Shown in pieces: positions 26,087 through 34,498 of a DNA stretch of 64,000 nt. How positions within the stretch are numbered: the stretch's first letter is position 1; each line of letters starts with the position of its first letter. The notes below the pieces were generated by a model. That model was not told where the DNA came from, ran no database searches, and saw nothing but the letters and a program-made list of their open reading frames with translations. Source of the stretch: Chloroflexota bacterium (GTDB taxonomy: Bacteria; Chloroflexota; Dehalococcoidia; JACQUO01). Where the stretch lies: contig JACQUO010000004.1 in assembly GCA_016210205.1 (NCBI GenBank), positions 29,120 through 93,119 on the forward strand, given 5' to 3'. A program made the position numbers and the translations under genes.

Positions 26087-26506
26087 CTACGCCTCCGGCT
26101 CCACCCTCTGTAGCCCCTCCACGCCGTCGAAGTCCCTGTCGTAGCTATAGACTTCGCGGAGCCCCCGGGCCTCCATGTAAGCGGCATTGTAGGCGTCGGT
26201 GAAGCTGACCTTCCCCCCACAGTACAGGTCAAAGGCCCGCGCATAGAGGGACTTCCGGGGCAGCCTGAGTCCCCGCAGAGCTATGACCGGCTCCAGCAGT
26301 TGGCGGATGCGCTCCCGGGAGAGGCCATACTGCCGGCGCGACTGCAGGGTGAACACCGTCTCCGCCATGACCAGGTCCGAGCTCACCACCACCTCCTCGC
26401 CCCGCTCCACCCGCAACAGCAGGGCCAAGCACGCCGCGGCCTTCTCCTCATCGTCCCGCGTCAAGTAGCGCAAAAGGATGTTAGTGTCCAGAAAGCGAGG
26501 CATCAT
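26087..26506 (-). CDS. PIN-domain ribonuclease toxin (VapC-type), cassette 2
   Basis: 139 residues of a different PIN subgroup from cassette 1. Acidic sites: FLDTNILLRYL (D7), SDLVMAETVFTL (Glu), VSFTDAYNAAY (Asp) and the final YSYDRDFD. The start overlaps the antitoxin stop by four bases (ATGA). Confidence 0.88.
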   Translation of the reverse strand: MMPRFLDTNILLRYLTRDDEEKAAACLALLLRVERGEEVVVSSDLVMAETVFTLQSRRQYGLSRERIRQLLEPVIALRGLRLPRKSLYARAFDLYCGGKVSFTDAYNAAYMEARGLREVYSYDRDFDGVEGLQRVEPEA

Positions 26507-26772
26507 CCCTCCCTGGCAGCCCCCTCACCCATCTCCTCCTCTACCTCGCGCCGAATCCGGCGGAAGTCCTCGGGCCTCTTCCTGGACCTCACCGCCCCAT
26601 AGCCCGCCATCACCCGCGAGCCCACCAGCCGCAGCCGAATCTCCCCGTTCACCATCACAAAGGAGACCTTGTCCTTGGGCTGGATTTTCAGCGCCCGCCT
26701 TATGGCGCCCGGGATAGTGACCTGCCCTTTCAAGGTGACTGTCGTCGTGACCGTCGTCGCTCGCTCTTCCAT
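26503..26772 (-). CDS. AbrB/MazE-type antitoxin, cassette 2
   Basis: 89 residues with the AbrB core VTTTVTLKGQVTIPGAIRRALKIQPKDKVSF and an acidic/basic helical tail. ATG 26772 was chosen because AGGGGAAG lies just before it; the longer frame from 26820 runs through the promoter. Direct repeats GTAATACT at 26790 and 26808 lie upstream. Confidence 0.82.
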   Translation of the reverse strand: MEERATTVTTTVTLKGQVTIPGAIRRALKIQPKDKVSFVMVNGEIRLRLVGSRVMAGYGAVRSRKRPEDFRRIRREVEEEMGEGAAREG

Positions 26773-26789
26773 GTTTGCTTCCCCTTTGC

Positions 26790-26815
26790 GTAATACTCCA
26801 TCTTGGTGTAATACT
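26790..26815 (-). promoter_or_regulatory. Direct-repeat operator candidate for cassette 2
   Basis: GTAATACT occurs at 26790-26797 and 26808-26815, 18 bp apart, just before the antitoxin ribosome site. The complement AGTATTAC can overlap the -10 region. The sequence differs from the cassette 1 operator, so the two systems are probably regulated separately. Confidence 0.45.
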
Positions 26816-26854
26816 ATCATATCATGTCATTACCTGCAACAGTGACAAGCACGA

Positions 26855-27949
26855 CTACACCACCAGCATGGCATCCCCGAAGGAGTAGAAGCGGTAGCCC
26901 GCCCGTATGGCTTCATTATACGCCGCCAGCGCCCGCTCCCGCCTCGCGAAGGCGCACACCAGCATCAGCAGCGTGGAGCGCGGCAGATGGAAGTTGGTGA
27001 CCAGGCCGTCCACGGCCCGGAAGGCATATCCGGGGCGGATGAAGAGGTCGGCCCAACCCGAATAGGCCGCCAGCACCCTGTCACCAGGCGAGGCAAGCGA
27101 AGCCTGCTCCAGGGCGCGCACCGTCGTAGTCCCCACCGCCAGCACCCTTCGTCCCTCCGCCCGGGCCTCGCTCACCGCCGCCGCCGTCTCCGGGCGAACC
27201 TCCACCCACTCCCGGTGGATGGGATGCAGGGCCGGGTCCTCGGACTCCACCGGCTTGAAGGAGTCCAGCCCCACATGCAGCGTCACGAAGGCTAAGCGCA
27301 CGCCCCGTCCTTCCATCTCCCCCATGAGCCGAGGGGTGAAGTGCAGCCCCGCCGTGGGCGCCGCCACGCTCCCCGGGGCGCTGGCATAGACCGTCTGGTA
27401 ACGCTCCCGGTCCGCCAGCGGCGTGTGGACATAGGGGGGCAGGGGCACCTCCCCCACCTCCTCCAGACCCTCTTCAGAAGAGAGGCGTAGCCGACGCACG
27501 CCCCCTTCCTCCCGCCCCACCACCTCGATGGAGAGGGGCACGGCCTCCGGGCAGCCCGGCGACGACATTATGTCAACGATTGTTCCCACGGGCAGGCGAC
27601 GCCCCGGCCGCACCAGCCCCTCCCACAGGCCAGGCTCCAGACGCCGCAGGAGGAGCACCTCCGCCCGCCCGCCGTTGCCCGCCTTGCGGCCTCGCAGCCG
27701 CGCCGGGATGACCCGGCTGTCGTTGCCCACCAGAAGGTCGCCCTCCCGCAGATAATCGCCCATCTCAGCGAAGCGGCGGTGCTGGAGGGGGCCGCCGTCC
27801 CGGGGCAGCACCAGCAGGCGAGAGGAGTCCCGGGGCTCCGCCGGCGTCTGGGCGATGCGCTCCGGGGGCAGATAGTAATCGAAGTCGCTGGTCTTCGTCG
27901 CCGCGGGGGCTTGCGGGCCGGGCCTGGGGCTGCCATGCGCTTCCATCAT
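26855..27949 (-). CDS. queA: S-adenosylmethionine:tRNA ribosyltransferase-isomerase QueA
   Basis: Makes epoxyqueuosine in tRNA from preQ1-modified tRNA and SAM. The 364-residue protein shows FDYYLPPERIAQTP, RDSSRLLVL, VGNDSRVIPARL, SVAAPTAGLHFT, FVTLHVGLDSF, VGTTTVRALE and the C-terminal YRFYSFGDAML. TATAAT (complement of 27956-27961) is only seven bases above the ATG, so the message may be leaderless. Its last ~70 bases are duplicated twice downstream around toxin-antitoxin cassettes. Confidence 0.97.
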   Translation of the reverse strand: MMEAHGSPRPGPQAPAATKTSDFDYYLPPERIAQTPAEPRDSSRLLVLPRDGGPLQHRRFAEMGDYLREGDLLVGNDSRVIPARLRGRKAGNGGRAEVLLLRRLEPGLWEGLVRPGRRLPVGTIVDIMSSPGCPEAVPLSIEVVGREEGGVRRLRLSSEEGLEEVGEVPLPPYVHTPLADRERYQTVYASAPGSVAAPTAGLHFTPRLMGEMEGRGVRLAFVTLHVGLDSFKPVESEDPALHPIHREWVEVRPETAAAVSEARAEGRRVLAVGTTTVRALEQASLASPGDRVLAAYSGWADLFIRPGYAFRAVDGLVTNFHLPRSTLLMLVCAFARRERALAAYNEAIRAGYRFYSFGDAMLVV

Positions 27950-28032
27950 GGGGCCATTATAGGCCGCCCCAGGCAGAGGCGTCCAGGCTCAGAGGTTCCT
28001 TCTCCCCTAACCCAAGATTATTTCTGTTAACA

Positions 28033-28139
28033 ATTGGGGGGTGCAGGGGCGCTGCCCCTGCCAGCGGGCCGGGGGTGCCCCCCAGTCTTCCTTATCGTCC
28101 CCCGCTCCTGGGAGGAGAGGGGGGCCAAGGGGGTGAGGC
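28033..28139. repeat. Family B intergenic repeat
   Basis: GGGGTGCAGGGGCGCTGCCCC, GGCCGGGGGTGCCCCCCAG, a CCCCCGCTCC..GGAGAGGGGGG hairpin and AAGGGGGTGAGG. Lies between divergent queA and bL25 genes; no coding capacity. Confidence 0.65.
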
Positions 28140-28154
28140 ATACACCCTTTACAC

Positions 28155-28183
28155 TTGACTTCCCGGCGAGGCTTTGCTACCCT
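28155..28183 (+). promoter_or_regulatory. Candidate promoter for bL25
   Basis: TTGACT (28155-28160), 17 bp, TACCCT (28178-28183) with extended -10 TGC. Start near 28190. A second TTGACA at 28193 is too close to the gene to act as its -35. Confidence 0.45.
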
Positions 28184-28221
28184 CAAGGGCTGTTGACACA
28201 TCCTCAAGGAGCAATAAATCC

Positions 28222-28884
28222 ATGGCGCGACTGAAAGTTAAAGCGACGAAACGACAGGTCCTGGGCAAGCAGGTCAAGGCCCTGCGCCGGGAGGGCTTCA
28301 CCCCGGCCAACCTGTATGGACGGGGCCAGGAGTCCGTGGCCATCCAAATCGAGACCCCCGTGCTCCAGAAGGCCCTGGCCCGGGTGGGGCGCACCACCCT
28401 CCTGGACCTGCAGGTGGGCCAGGGCCACGCCCAGGTGGTCCTGGTGAAGGAAGTGCAAATCCATCCGGTCTACCGGAATCTCATCCATGTGGAGTTCTAC
28501 CAGGTGGACATGGCCCAAAAGATGCGGGTGGCAGTCCCCCTGGCCTTCTTGGGGAAGGCCCCAGCCCTGGATGTGAGCGGAGCCCTGTTCCTGCCCAACC
28601 TGAACTCCATCGAAGTCGAATGCCTCCCCGCGGACCTGCCCTCCCGGGTGGAAGTGGACATCTCTGGCCTGATGGAAATCAACGCCTCCATCTATGTCCG
28701 CGACCTCGCCCTGGGGACCGGGGTGATGGCCGTGGCCGACCCCGACCAGGTGGTGGCCAAGATAGGCCTGGCTAAGATAGTCGAGGAGGAGGCGCCCAAG
28801 GCTGAGGCAGCCGTGGCCGAGGCCGAGGCCGAGGCCAAGCCGGAGGAGGCCGCCGGAGAAGAGGCCAAGACGCCAGGCGCTTAG
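28222..28884 (+). CDS. rplY: Large ribosomal subunit protein bL25 (general stress protein Ctc type)
   Basis: Two-domain bL25 of 220 residues that binds 5S rRNA. The N-terminal domain has KVKATKRQVLGKQVKALRREGFTPANLYG and VKEVQIHPVYRNLIHVEFYQVD. The TL5/CTC C-terminal beta domain follows (SIEVECLPADLPSRVEVDIS). It ends in an Ala/Glu-rich acidic tail of ~45 residues. ATG 28222 is chosen over upstream starts because AAGGAG is ten bases before it and homology begins there. Its stop overlaps the convergent rlmN stop. Confidence 0.95.
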   Translation: MARLKVKATKRQVLGKQVKALRREGFTPANLYGRGQESVAIQIETPVLQKALARVGRTTLLDLQVGQGHAQVVLVKEVQIHPVYRNLIHVEFYQVDMAQKMRVAVPLAFLGKAPALDVSGALFLPNLNSIEVECLPADLPSRVEVDISGLMEINASIYVRDLALGTGVMAVADPDQVVAKIGLAKIVEEEAPKAEAAVAEAEAEAKPEEAAGEEAKTPGA

Positions 28885-29936
28885 CCCTGGCGGGCCTGCC
28901 ATTGGCCTCGCAGCTGGCCGCATCCCGCCTGGATGTCCAGGCCGCGAGAGGCCCGTACCGTGGCGGCCAGGCCCAGGCCCTGCAGCTCCTGCTGGAAGGC
29001 CGCGACCCGAACCCGGGGCGAGGGCCGGAAGCGAAGGGCGGCGGAGGGATTGCCGGGAATCAAGTTCACATGGCAAGGCATCTCCCCCAGGAGCTGGGCC
29101 AAGGCCCTGGCCTCCCTGGGGGAGTCGTTTATCCCGACGAAGAGAGCATACTCGAAGGTGACGCGCCTCCTCGTGGTTTCAAAGTAGTAACGGCAGGCGG
29201 CCATGAGCTCCTTCAGGGGATACTTCCGGTTCACCGGAGCCAGGGTATCCCGTAGGGCATCGGTAGGGGCATGGAGGGAGACCGCCAGCCCCACCTGAAG
29301 CTGCTCCTGGGCCAGGCGGCGGATTTGCGGCGCCAGCCCCACCGTGGAGATGGTGATGCGCCGAGCCCCCAACTTCAGCCCCGCCGGCTCCATAAAGATG
29401 CCAATGCCTTTGAGCACCTCCTCGTAGTTAGCCAGCGGCTCCCCCATCCCCATGAAGACCACATGCTGCACCCGCACCTTGCGGGCGAAGAAGAGATACT
29501 GCTCCACCATCTCCCCCGCCCGCAAGTCCCGGACGAAGCCGGCCTGCCCCGTGGCGCAGAAGGGGCAGGCGTAGGCGCAGCCCACCTGGGAGGAAAGACA
29601 AACGGTGTTCCAGTCCCGGCTCTCCCCTTCGTGCTCCATGAGCACGGACTCGATGGCCTGGCCGTCCGCCAGGCGGAAGAGCGCCTTGCGGGTCTTGCCG
29701 TCGCTGGAGGCCGCTTCCTCGAGCCTCTCGAGGCAGGGCAGGAGCAGGCTATCCGCCAGCCGCTCCCGCAGAGCCTGGGGCAGGTCCGTCAGCCCCTGGA
29801 AGGACTCCGCCAGGCGCTGGTAGATGCCATGATACACCTGGCGGGCCCGGTAAGGCGGGCAGCCCCAATCGGCCATGAGCCCCTGGAGCTCCCCCAGAGT
29901 TAAGTCAGCGAAGGCCAATCTAGTCTGTTCCGGCAA
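28881..29936 (-). CDS. rlmN: 23S rRNA/tRNA adenine-C2 methyltransferase RlmN
   Basis: Radical-SAM enzyme, 351 residues. The cluster motif is CAYACPFC (CxxxCxxC), followed by GEMVEQYLFF, FMGMGEPLANYEEV, ISTVGLAPQIRRLA, SLHAPTDALRDTLAP and the C-terminal methyl-carrying cysteine region (DIQAGCGQLRGQ). Start TTG 29936 with GGAG nine bases upstream; no ATG fits. It is convergent with bL25, sharing four bases. Confidence 0.96.
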   Translation of the reverse strand: MPEQTRLAFADLTLGELQGLMADWGCPPYRARQVYHGIYQRLAESFQGLTDLPQALRERLADSLLLPCLERLEEAASSDGKTRKALFRLADGQAIESVLMEHEGESRDWNTVCLSSQVGCAYACPFCATGQAGFVRDLRAGEMVEQYLFFARKVRVQHVVFMGMGEPLANYEEVLKGIGIFMEPAGLKLGARRITISTVGLAPQIRRLAQEQLQVGLAVSLHAPTDALRDTLAPVNRKYPLKELMAACRYYFETTRRRVTFEYALFVGINDSPREARALAQLLGEMPCHVNLIPGNPSAALRFRPSPRVRVAAFQQELQGLGLAATVRASRGLDIQAGCGQLRGQWQARQG

Positions 29937-29959
29937 ACACTTGCTCCAAGCCTGGTTAA

Positions 29960-30172
29960 AGGGGATGCCAGGGGCCTGGGGGTATCCCCCAGCCCTCCTC
30001 TCTCTTCCCTATGCGGGGAGTCCAGGGGGGGCGCTACCCCCTCTGGCGCGGGCCTGGGGCCTGCCCTTTCGTAGGGGGTGCAGGGGGAACGCCCCCTGCC
30101 GGGGGCCTGGGGGCGTCCCCCAGAATACCCTATCTCCCCCTCTCCTGCAGGAGAGGGGGCAGGGGGTGAGGT
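29960..30172. repeat. Family B intergenic repeat cluster
   Basis: Fills most of the 388-base gap between rlmN and the UbiA gene. Two CTGGGGG..CCCCCAG blocks (about 29976 and 30105) flank a unit nearly identical to 18273-18345 (CGCTACCCCCTCTGGCGC to GAACGCCCCCTGCC). Ends with CTCTCCTGCAGGAGAG and GGGGGTGAGG. Confidence 0.72.
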
Positions 30173-30279
30173 ATAGACCCTAGAAAAGGATGCCCACAGT
30201 CTACCATGCTTTCGAGACGCTCTATCAGCCAGACCCCGCCGGGTTCATTCCCCCCCCACCCTTTAGCGGGCATGAAATA

Positions 30280-30299
30280 AGGGGCCCGTTGGGGCCCCT
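30280..30299 (-). terminator. Terminator after the UbiA-type gene
   Basis: AGGGGCCC-gttg-GGGCCCCT forms a perfect 8-bp stem. On the minus strand it is followed by TATTTCAT. It lies 25 bases past the stop codon. Confidence 0.65.
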
Positions 30300-30324
30300 C
30301 ATCCGTCAAGCTTATCCTGGGCCC

Positions 30325-31857
30325 TTATCGCATGGCCTTTCGCAGGCCCAGGAAGATGTTCTTCTGCCGCTCTACATGCCAATACATATAGGCGGTGAAA
30401 CCCAGGAAGATGACACCCAGCCCAGCCACGAACCCTATCCCCGCCAGACCCAGCCCCTGCCAAACATAAGCCAGGACCAGGAGCAACCCGGTGCCCAGGT
30501 GGGTCACCACGGTTAGGGCATTGGCCGGCACCAGGTCGAAGGAGGAGGAGTGATGCCGCCGGGCATAGAGCACCGCTCGCACCGTCAGGGGCAAGGTGGC
30601 CAGGCCGATGACGGCGGACAAGGGTAGCACCCCCAGGGCCACGCCGCCCAGCAGAGACACATAGACCCCCACCATCATCAGCACATAGGGCGCCACAGAG
30701 CCGGCCCGCCCCAGGCGCACCACCAGGGTATCCTTGCCCACCTGCTTGTCCGCGGCGTAGTCGGGAAGCTCATTGATATAAAGGACAGCGGTGATGAGCA
30801 GGGCCAGGGGCAGAGCGCCCACCAGCGGCTGCCAGGCCAGGCTCTGGGTCTGGACATAGTAGGCGCCCAGGGTCATGAGCAGGCCGTAATTGATGAAGAC
30901 CATAAGCTCGCCCAGACCCCGGTTGGCCCACTTGAAAGGCCCGCCCACATAGAAGACGCCCCCCAGCAGCCCCATGGCCCCCAGGACCAGAATCCAGGGG
31001 CCGCGGGCCCAGGCCAGATAGAACCCGATGGCGCTGCCCACCACCAGGAAGAGTAACGCCCCCAAAAGCACTTCCAGGGGTGAGAGCAGACCCGACTGTA
31101 TCACCCGGCTGCCGCCGGAGAAGGGGCGCACGAACTCCCGGTTCACCTCATCGTTGCCGCTCTTGTGGTCAAAGTAATCGTTGATGACATTGGTGCCCAG
31201 CTGAAGACATAGACCACCCAGGAGAGTCAGGGCGAAGTAGCCCCAGTGGATGTTACCCGCAGCCAGCCAGCCCATGGCGGTGCCCAGAAGGATGGCCAAG
31301 GCGCTGGCAGTGCAGAAGGACCAGCGCAGGGCGAAGCCCCAGTTCTTGAGCTTCATCCGGGCCAGATACCAGTCGCTGACGGCGAAGCGGTTCTTGGGGA
31401 ACTCCAGCACCGTGGGCGGCGCCCCCTGGGCAATCTCCCCGAAAATCCGGTACTTGATGGTGTCCGGGGCGATTTTGACACAGTCCAGCATCCCAGCGTT
31501 GCCGCTGCTCACCATATAGGCCACCACCGGCGACTTGACGGCGGTGAGGGCCAGGGCCCGCTCCCGCTCTGCAGCGTCCCGCACCAAAAGGGCCTTGCCG
31601 GTGAGCTCCACCTCGGAGGACTGGTTGATGTCCGCAGAGGGCCGGTGAACCAGGATAGAGACCGAGGGATGGTGGGTCATCTGCACCGTCTTGGGGTCGC
31701 CCTTCATGGAGGCCACATAGACCGTGAAGTCGTCGGCCACGGCGAAGTGCATCATGCGGGTGCGCAGGGTGTCCCCCGCCAGGGTGGCTACAGCGCCCAC
31801 CTCGGCGCCCTTGAGGAGCGTTAGGACTTCATCTCGGCTGTGTCTGGCCATGGACAT
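30325..31857 (-). CDS. PNPOx-like split-barrel domain fused to UbiA/MenA prenyltransferase
   Basis: 510 residues in two parts. Residues 1-150 resemble the FMN/F420-binding split barrel of the pyridoxamine-phosphate-oxidase superfamily (VGAVATLAGDTLRTRMMHF, DPKTVQMTHHPSVSILV). Residues ~170-510 are a polytopic UbiA prenyltransferase: first Asp motif NDYFDHKSGND (226-236), second in NELPDYAADKQVGKDTL, with about nine membrane helices. This half resembles MenA-type quinone prenyltransferases. No menaquinone genes are adjacent. On the minus strand a TATAAT (complement of 31889-31894) lies upstream. Confidence 0.85.
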   Translation of the reverse strand: MSMARHSRDEVLTLLKGAEVGAVATLAGDTLRTRMMHFAVADDFTVYVASMKGDPKTVQMTHHPSVSILVHRPSADINQSSEVELTGKALLVRDAAERERALALTAVKSPVVAYMVSSGNAGMLDCVKIAPDTIKYRIFGEIAQGAPPTVLEFPKNRFAVSDWYLARMKLKNWGFALRWSFCTASALAILLGTAMGWLAAGNIHWGYFALTLLGGLCLQLGTNVINDYFDHKSGNDEVNREFVRPFSGGSRVIQSGLLSPLEVLLGALLFLVVGSAIGFYLAWARGPWILVLGAMGLLGGVFYVGGPFKWANRGLGELMVFINYGLLMTLGAYYVQTQSLAWQPLVGALPLALLITAVLYINELPDYAADKQVGKDTLVVRLGRAGSVAPYVLMMVGVYVSLLGGVALGVLPLSAVIGLATLPLTVRAVLYARRHHSSSFDLVPANALTVVTHLGTGLLLVLAYVWQGLGLAGIGFVAGLGVIFLGFTAYMYWHVERQKNIFLGLRKAMR

Positions 31858-31934
31858 ACCTCAGCGTTCTTGTTGGAAATACCAACTGATTATACTACCA
31901 AAGACCTGGCGCTGCCAGCGCCCTGGCGCTCCCC

Positions 31935-32165
31935 CTAGTGTTTCTTAGTGTCCTTAAAGGTCTCCCGGCGCCAGGAAGCCCAGCGCTCCCGAAGCCAGGC
32001 GACGATGAGGAGCACCGTCCCCACCATCATCAGGGGGACGGAGAGACGGAGGAGCAAAGGCAACGAGGGGTTGCCGAAGAACTCCGAGAAGGAGATGGCC
32101 GCGGCATATCCCACGATGATGAAGGCCCCCAGGACGAAGAGCAACCCGCCTACAAACAGCAGCAT
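31935..32165 (-). CDS. Small two-helix membrane protein, unknown
   Basis: 76 residues from ATG 32165, which has GGAGG four bases upstream; a longer frame to 32204 lacks a ribosome site. Two hydrophobic stretches (MLLFVGGLLFVLGAFIIVGYAAAI and RLSVPLMMVGTVLLIVAWL) are followed by a basic tail. I do not recognise a family. It lies 77 bp upstream of the UbiA-type gene on the same strand and may be cotranscribed with it. Confidence 0.55.
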   Translation of the reverse strand: MLLFVGGLLFVLGAFIIVGYAAAISFSEFFGNPSLPLLLRLSVPLMMVGTVLLIVAWLRERWASWRRETFKDTKKH

Positions 32166-32319
32166 ACTACCTCCAGCCCCTTTTAGGGCTAGCCCCATTA
32201 TCATGGCCCAATGGGGCCATAGTCAAGGGGGGGCCTTAGTGCAAAAGGGAGGGGCCAGGGCAATCCCAAATAAGAGCTTGGTTTGAGACAGGAAGCGTCC
32301 TGTGCTAATATCGGGAAGC

Positions 32320-33258
32320 ATGCGCATAGTCTTTTTAGGGACCCCCCAATTTGCGGTGCCGGTGCTCCAGGCCCTCTTGGCCAGCCCCCACCAGGTGGCG
32401 GCGGCCTACACCCAGCCGGACCGCCCCTCAGGGCGGGGACGACACGCTATCCCGCCCCCGGTGAAGCGGCTGGCCCTGGAGCACGGCGTCCCCGTGGCCC
32501 AGCCCCGCCGGCTCCGGGCCCCGGAGGAGGTGGCGCGCCTGCGGGAGCTGGCCCCGGAGCTCATGGTGGTGGCCGCCTTCGGCCAAATCCTGAGCCAGGA
32601 GGTGCTGGACATCCCGCCCCTGGGCGTCCTGAATGTGCATCCCTCGCTCCTCCCCCGGCACCGGGGGGCCACCCCCATCCCCGCCGCCATCCTGGCAGGG
32701 GACGCCGAGACCGGGGCCACCATCATGCTCTTGGACGCCGGCATGGACACCGGCCCCCTCCTCCGCCAAGAGCGCATCCCCATCGGCCCCGCGGACACCA
32801 CCGCCTCCCTGGGCGAGCGCCTGTCCGCCCTGGGAGCCCGTCTGCTCCTGGAGTCCATCCCCCCGTGGGCGGCGGGCCAAATCCAGCCCCAGCCCCAGGA
32901 CAGCTCGAAGGCCACCTACTGCAAGCCCCTGGCCAAAGAAGAAGGTGAACTGGACTGGAAGCAGCCAGCAGTGACGCTGGGGCGGAGGGTGCGGGCCCTG
33001 GACCCCTGGCCAGGCACCTTTACCCGCTGGCAGGGCAAGTTGCTCAAAGTCCTGGAGGCCCGCCCCCTGCCCTCGCAGCCGGGCCTGGCCCCAGGGCAGG
33101 TGGTGGCCCATCCCGGGAAGGGCCTGGCGGCGGGGGTGGCCACCGGCGACGGCATCCTGGGATTGCTACGAGTGCAGCTGGAGGGGAAGCGGCCCCTCAC
33201 GGGGGAGGAGTTCCTGCGGGGTCAGCGGGGCTTCCAGAGGGCGCTGCTGCCCTCTTAA
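32320..33258 (+). CDS. fmt: Methionyl-tRNA formyltransferase
   Basis: Formylates initiator Met-tRNA with 10-formyl-THF. The 312-residue protein has [30 protein letters not shown], the catalytic LNVHPSLLPRHRGATPI with Asn-His, and TGATIMLLDAGMDTGP. The C-terminal OB-like domain follows (DPWPGTFTRWQGKLLKVL). ATG 32320 begins at the conserved N-terminus, preceded by GGGAAG. No def gene is adjacent. Confidence 0.96.
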   Translation: MRIVFLGTPQFAVPVLQALLASPHQVAAAYTQPDRPSGRGRHAIPPPVKRLALEHGVPVAQPRRLRAPEEVARLRELAPELMVVAAFGQILSQEVLDIPPLGVLNVHPSLLPRHRGATPIPAAILAGDAETGATIMLLDAGMDTGPLLRQERIPIGPADTTASLGERLSALGARLLLESIPPWAAGQIQPQPQDSSKATYCKPLAKEEGELDWKQPAVTLGRRVRALDPWPGTFTRWQGKLLKVLEARPLPSQPGLAPGQVVAHPGKGLAAGVATGDGILGLLRVQLEGKRPLTGEEFLRGQRGFQRALLPS

Positions 33259-33262
33259 ATCC

Positions 33263-33291
33263 TTGCACCCCTATATAGTCCGTGATAGTAT
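33263..33291 (+). promoter_or_regulatory. Candidate promoter for the membrane zinc peptidase
   Basis: TTGCAC (33263-33268), 17 bp, TAGTAT (33286-33291), directly after the fmt stop. Start about 33298, giving a ~48-base leader. Confidence 0.5.
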
Positions 33292-33345
33292 GAATTGGCG
33301 GCAAAAAGCCCCCTGGTGTGGCGGCAGCCAACACGGAGGCCCAAA

Positions 33346-34068
33346 ATGTTCTTTAGCCCTCTATATTTCGTCTTCGCCCTACCCCCCCTGTTCCTGATGA
33401 TATACGCCCAACTCAAGGTGAAGAGCGCCTACGGCAAATACTCCAAAATCGCAAACCAAAAGGGCCTCACCGGCTTCAAAACAGCCCAAATGCTGCTGAG
33501 GGCCAACGGGCTGGAGCGGGTGTCCCGACAGGCTCAAGATGAAAAAGGGGTCGGCATCGAGGCGACAGAGGGGACTCTGTCCGACCATTATGACCCCCGC
33601 ACCAAGGTGCTGCGCCTCTCCCGCAGGGTGGGGGAGGGGGCCTCGGTAGCCTCCCTGGGCATCGTGGCCCATGAGGTGGGCCATGCCGTGCAGGACCACA
33701 CCGGCTACTTCTTCTTCCAGGCGCGGAGCCGCCTGGTGCCCGTGGCCAACCTCGGCTCCACCCTGGGGTATATCCTCTTCTTCCTCGGCTTCCTCATCGG
33801 CCTGACGGGCCTTGTGTGGCTGGGAATCATCCTCTTCAGCGCCGCCGTGCTCTTCACCCTCATCACCCTGCCCGTGGAGCTGGACGCCTCCAGCCGGGCC
33901 CGGGTCATGCTCCAGAGCCAGGGGCTGGTGACCGCCGAGGAATACCAGGGCGCCAGCGCCGTGCTTTCGGCGGCCGCCCTGACCTACCTGGCCTCCATGC
34001 TCCAGGCGGTCTCCAACCTGCTCTACTACATCCTGCTAGCCATGGGCATGGGCAAGCGGGAAGACTAA
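33346..34068 (+). CDS. Membrane zinc metallopeptidase (Zn_peptidase_2/YugP-like)
   Basis: 240 residues. The zinc motif HEVGHAVQD lies mid-protein, followed by QARSRLVPVANLGSTLGY, and four or so membrane helices (FSPLYFVFALPPLFLMIYAQL; LGYILFFLGFLIGLTGLVWLG; ILFSAAVLFTLITLPVELDASSRA; the C-terminal LTYLASMLQAVSNLLYYILLAMG). ELDAS supplies the third ligand as in this family. ATG 33346 has GGAGG six bases upstream. Role unknown; relatives are thought to act in membrane protein quality control. Confidence 0.88.
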   Translation: MFFSPLYFVFALPPLFLMIYAQLKVKSAYGKYSKIANQKGLTGFKTAQMLLRANGLERVSRQAQDEKGVGIEATEGTLSDHYDPRTKVLRLSRRVGEGASVASLGIVAHEVGHAVQDHTGYFFFQARSRLVPVANLGSTLGYILFFLGFLIGLTGLVWLGIILFSAAVLFTLITLPVELDASSRARVMLQSQGLVTAEEYQGASAVLSAAALTYLASMLQAVSNLLYYILLAMGMGKRED

Positions 34069-34091
34069 GACCAGACAGGCCAACGAACTAT

Positions 34092-34120
34092 GGGGGCGGG
34101 TTATAACCCGCCCCCACGAT
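34092..34120. terminator. Bidirectional terminator
   Basis: GGGGGCGGG-TTATAA-CCCGCCCCC is a perfect 9-bp stem, then ACGATTTT on the plus strand. It separates the zinc peptidase gene from convergent secG. Confidence 0.8.
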
Positions 34121-34215
34121 TTTCACCACGGGCCTAAACCCCTCATTCCCCCTTCATGGCCCCCACATAGGCATCGGCCCGGCCGCAGCCCGCGCCGGGG
34201 ATAGCGCCACCACGG

Positions 34216-34437
34216 CTATCTCAGGCGTATGATGAGGAGCGAGAGGGCGACGAAGCCTACCGCCAGGCCGATGGTGGCCTGAAACAGCAGCTTCTCCAGG
34301 CCGCGGCGGGTGCGGAAGACGCCCCCCGTCTCCTGGCCGAAGACGCCCCCCAGACCCGCGCTCCGGGTCTGCATCAGCACCGCCAGCACCAGGAGCACAG
34401 CCAACACGATTTGAGCGATGAGGAGAATGGTGTTCAC
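34216..34437 (-). CDS. secG: Preprotein translocase subunit SecG
   Basis: 73 residues with two membrane helices. The first is ILLIAQIVLAVLLVLAVLMQ; the conserved loop SAGLGGVFGQETGGVFRTRRGLEKLL and the second helix (IGLAVGFVALSLLIIRL) follow. It is an accessory subunit of the SecYEG channel. Confidence 0.95.
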   Translation of the reverse strand: MNTILLIAQIVLAVLLVLAVLMQTRSAGLGGVFGQETGGVFRTRRGLEKLLFQATIGLAVGFVALSLLIIRLR

Positions 34438-34498
34438 ATCAACCTCTTAGCAGATAGATTGTCAGGGCCAACCCCAGGCTAGCCCAAGAAATGTATCA

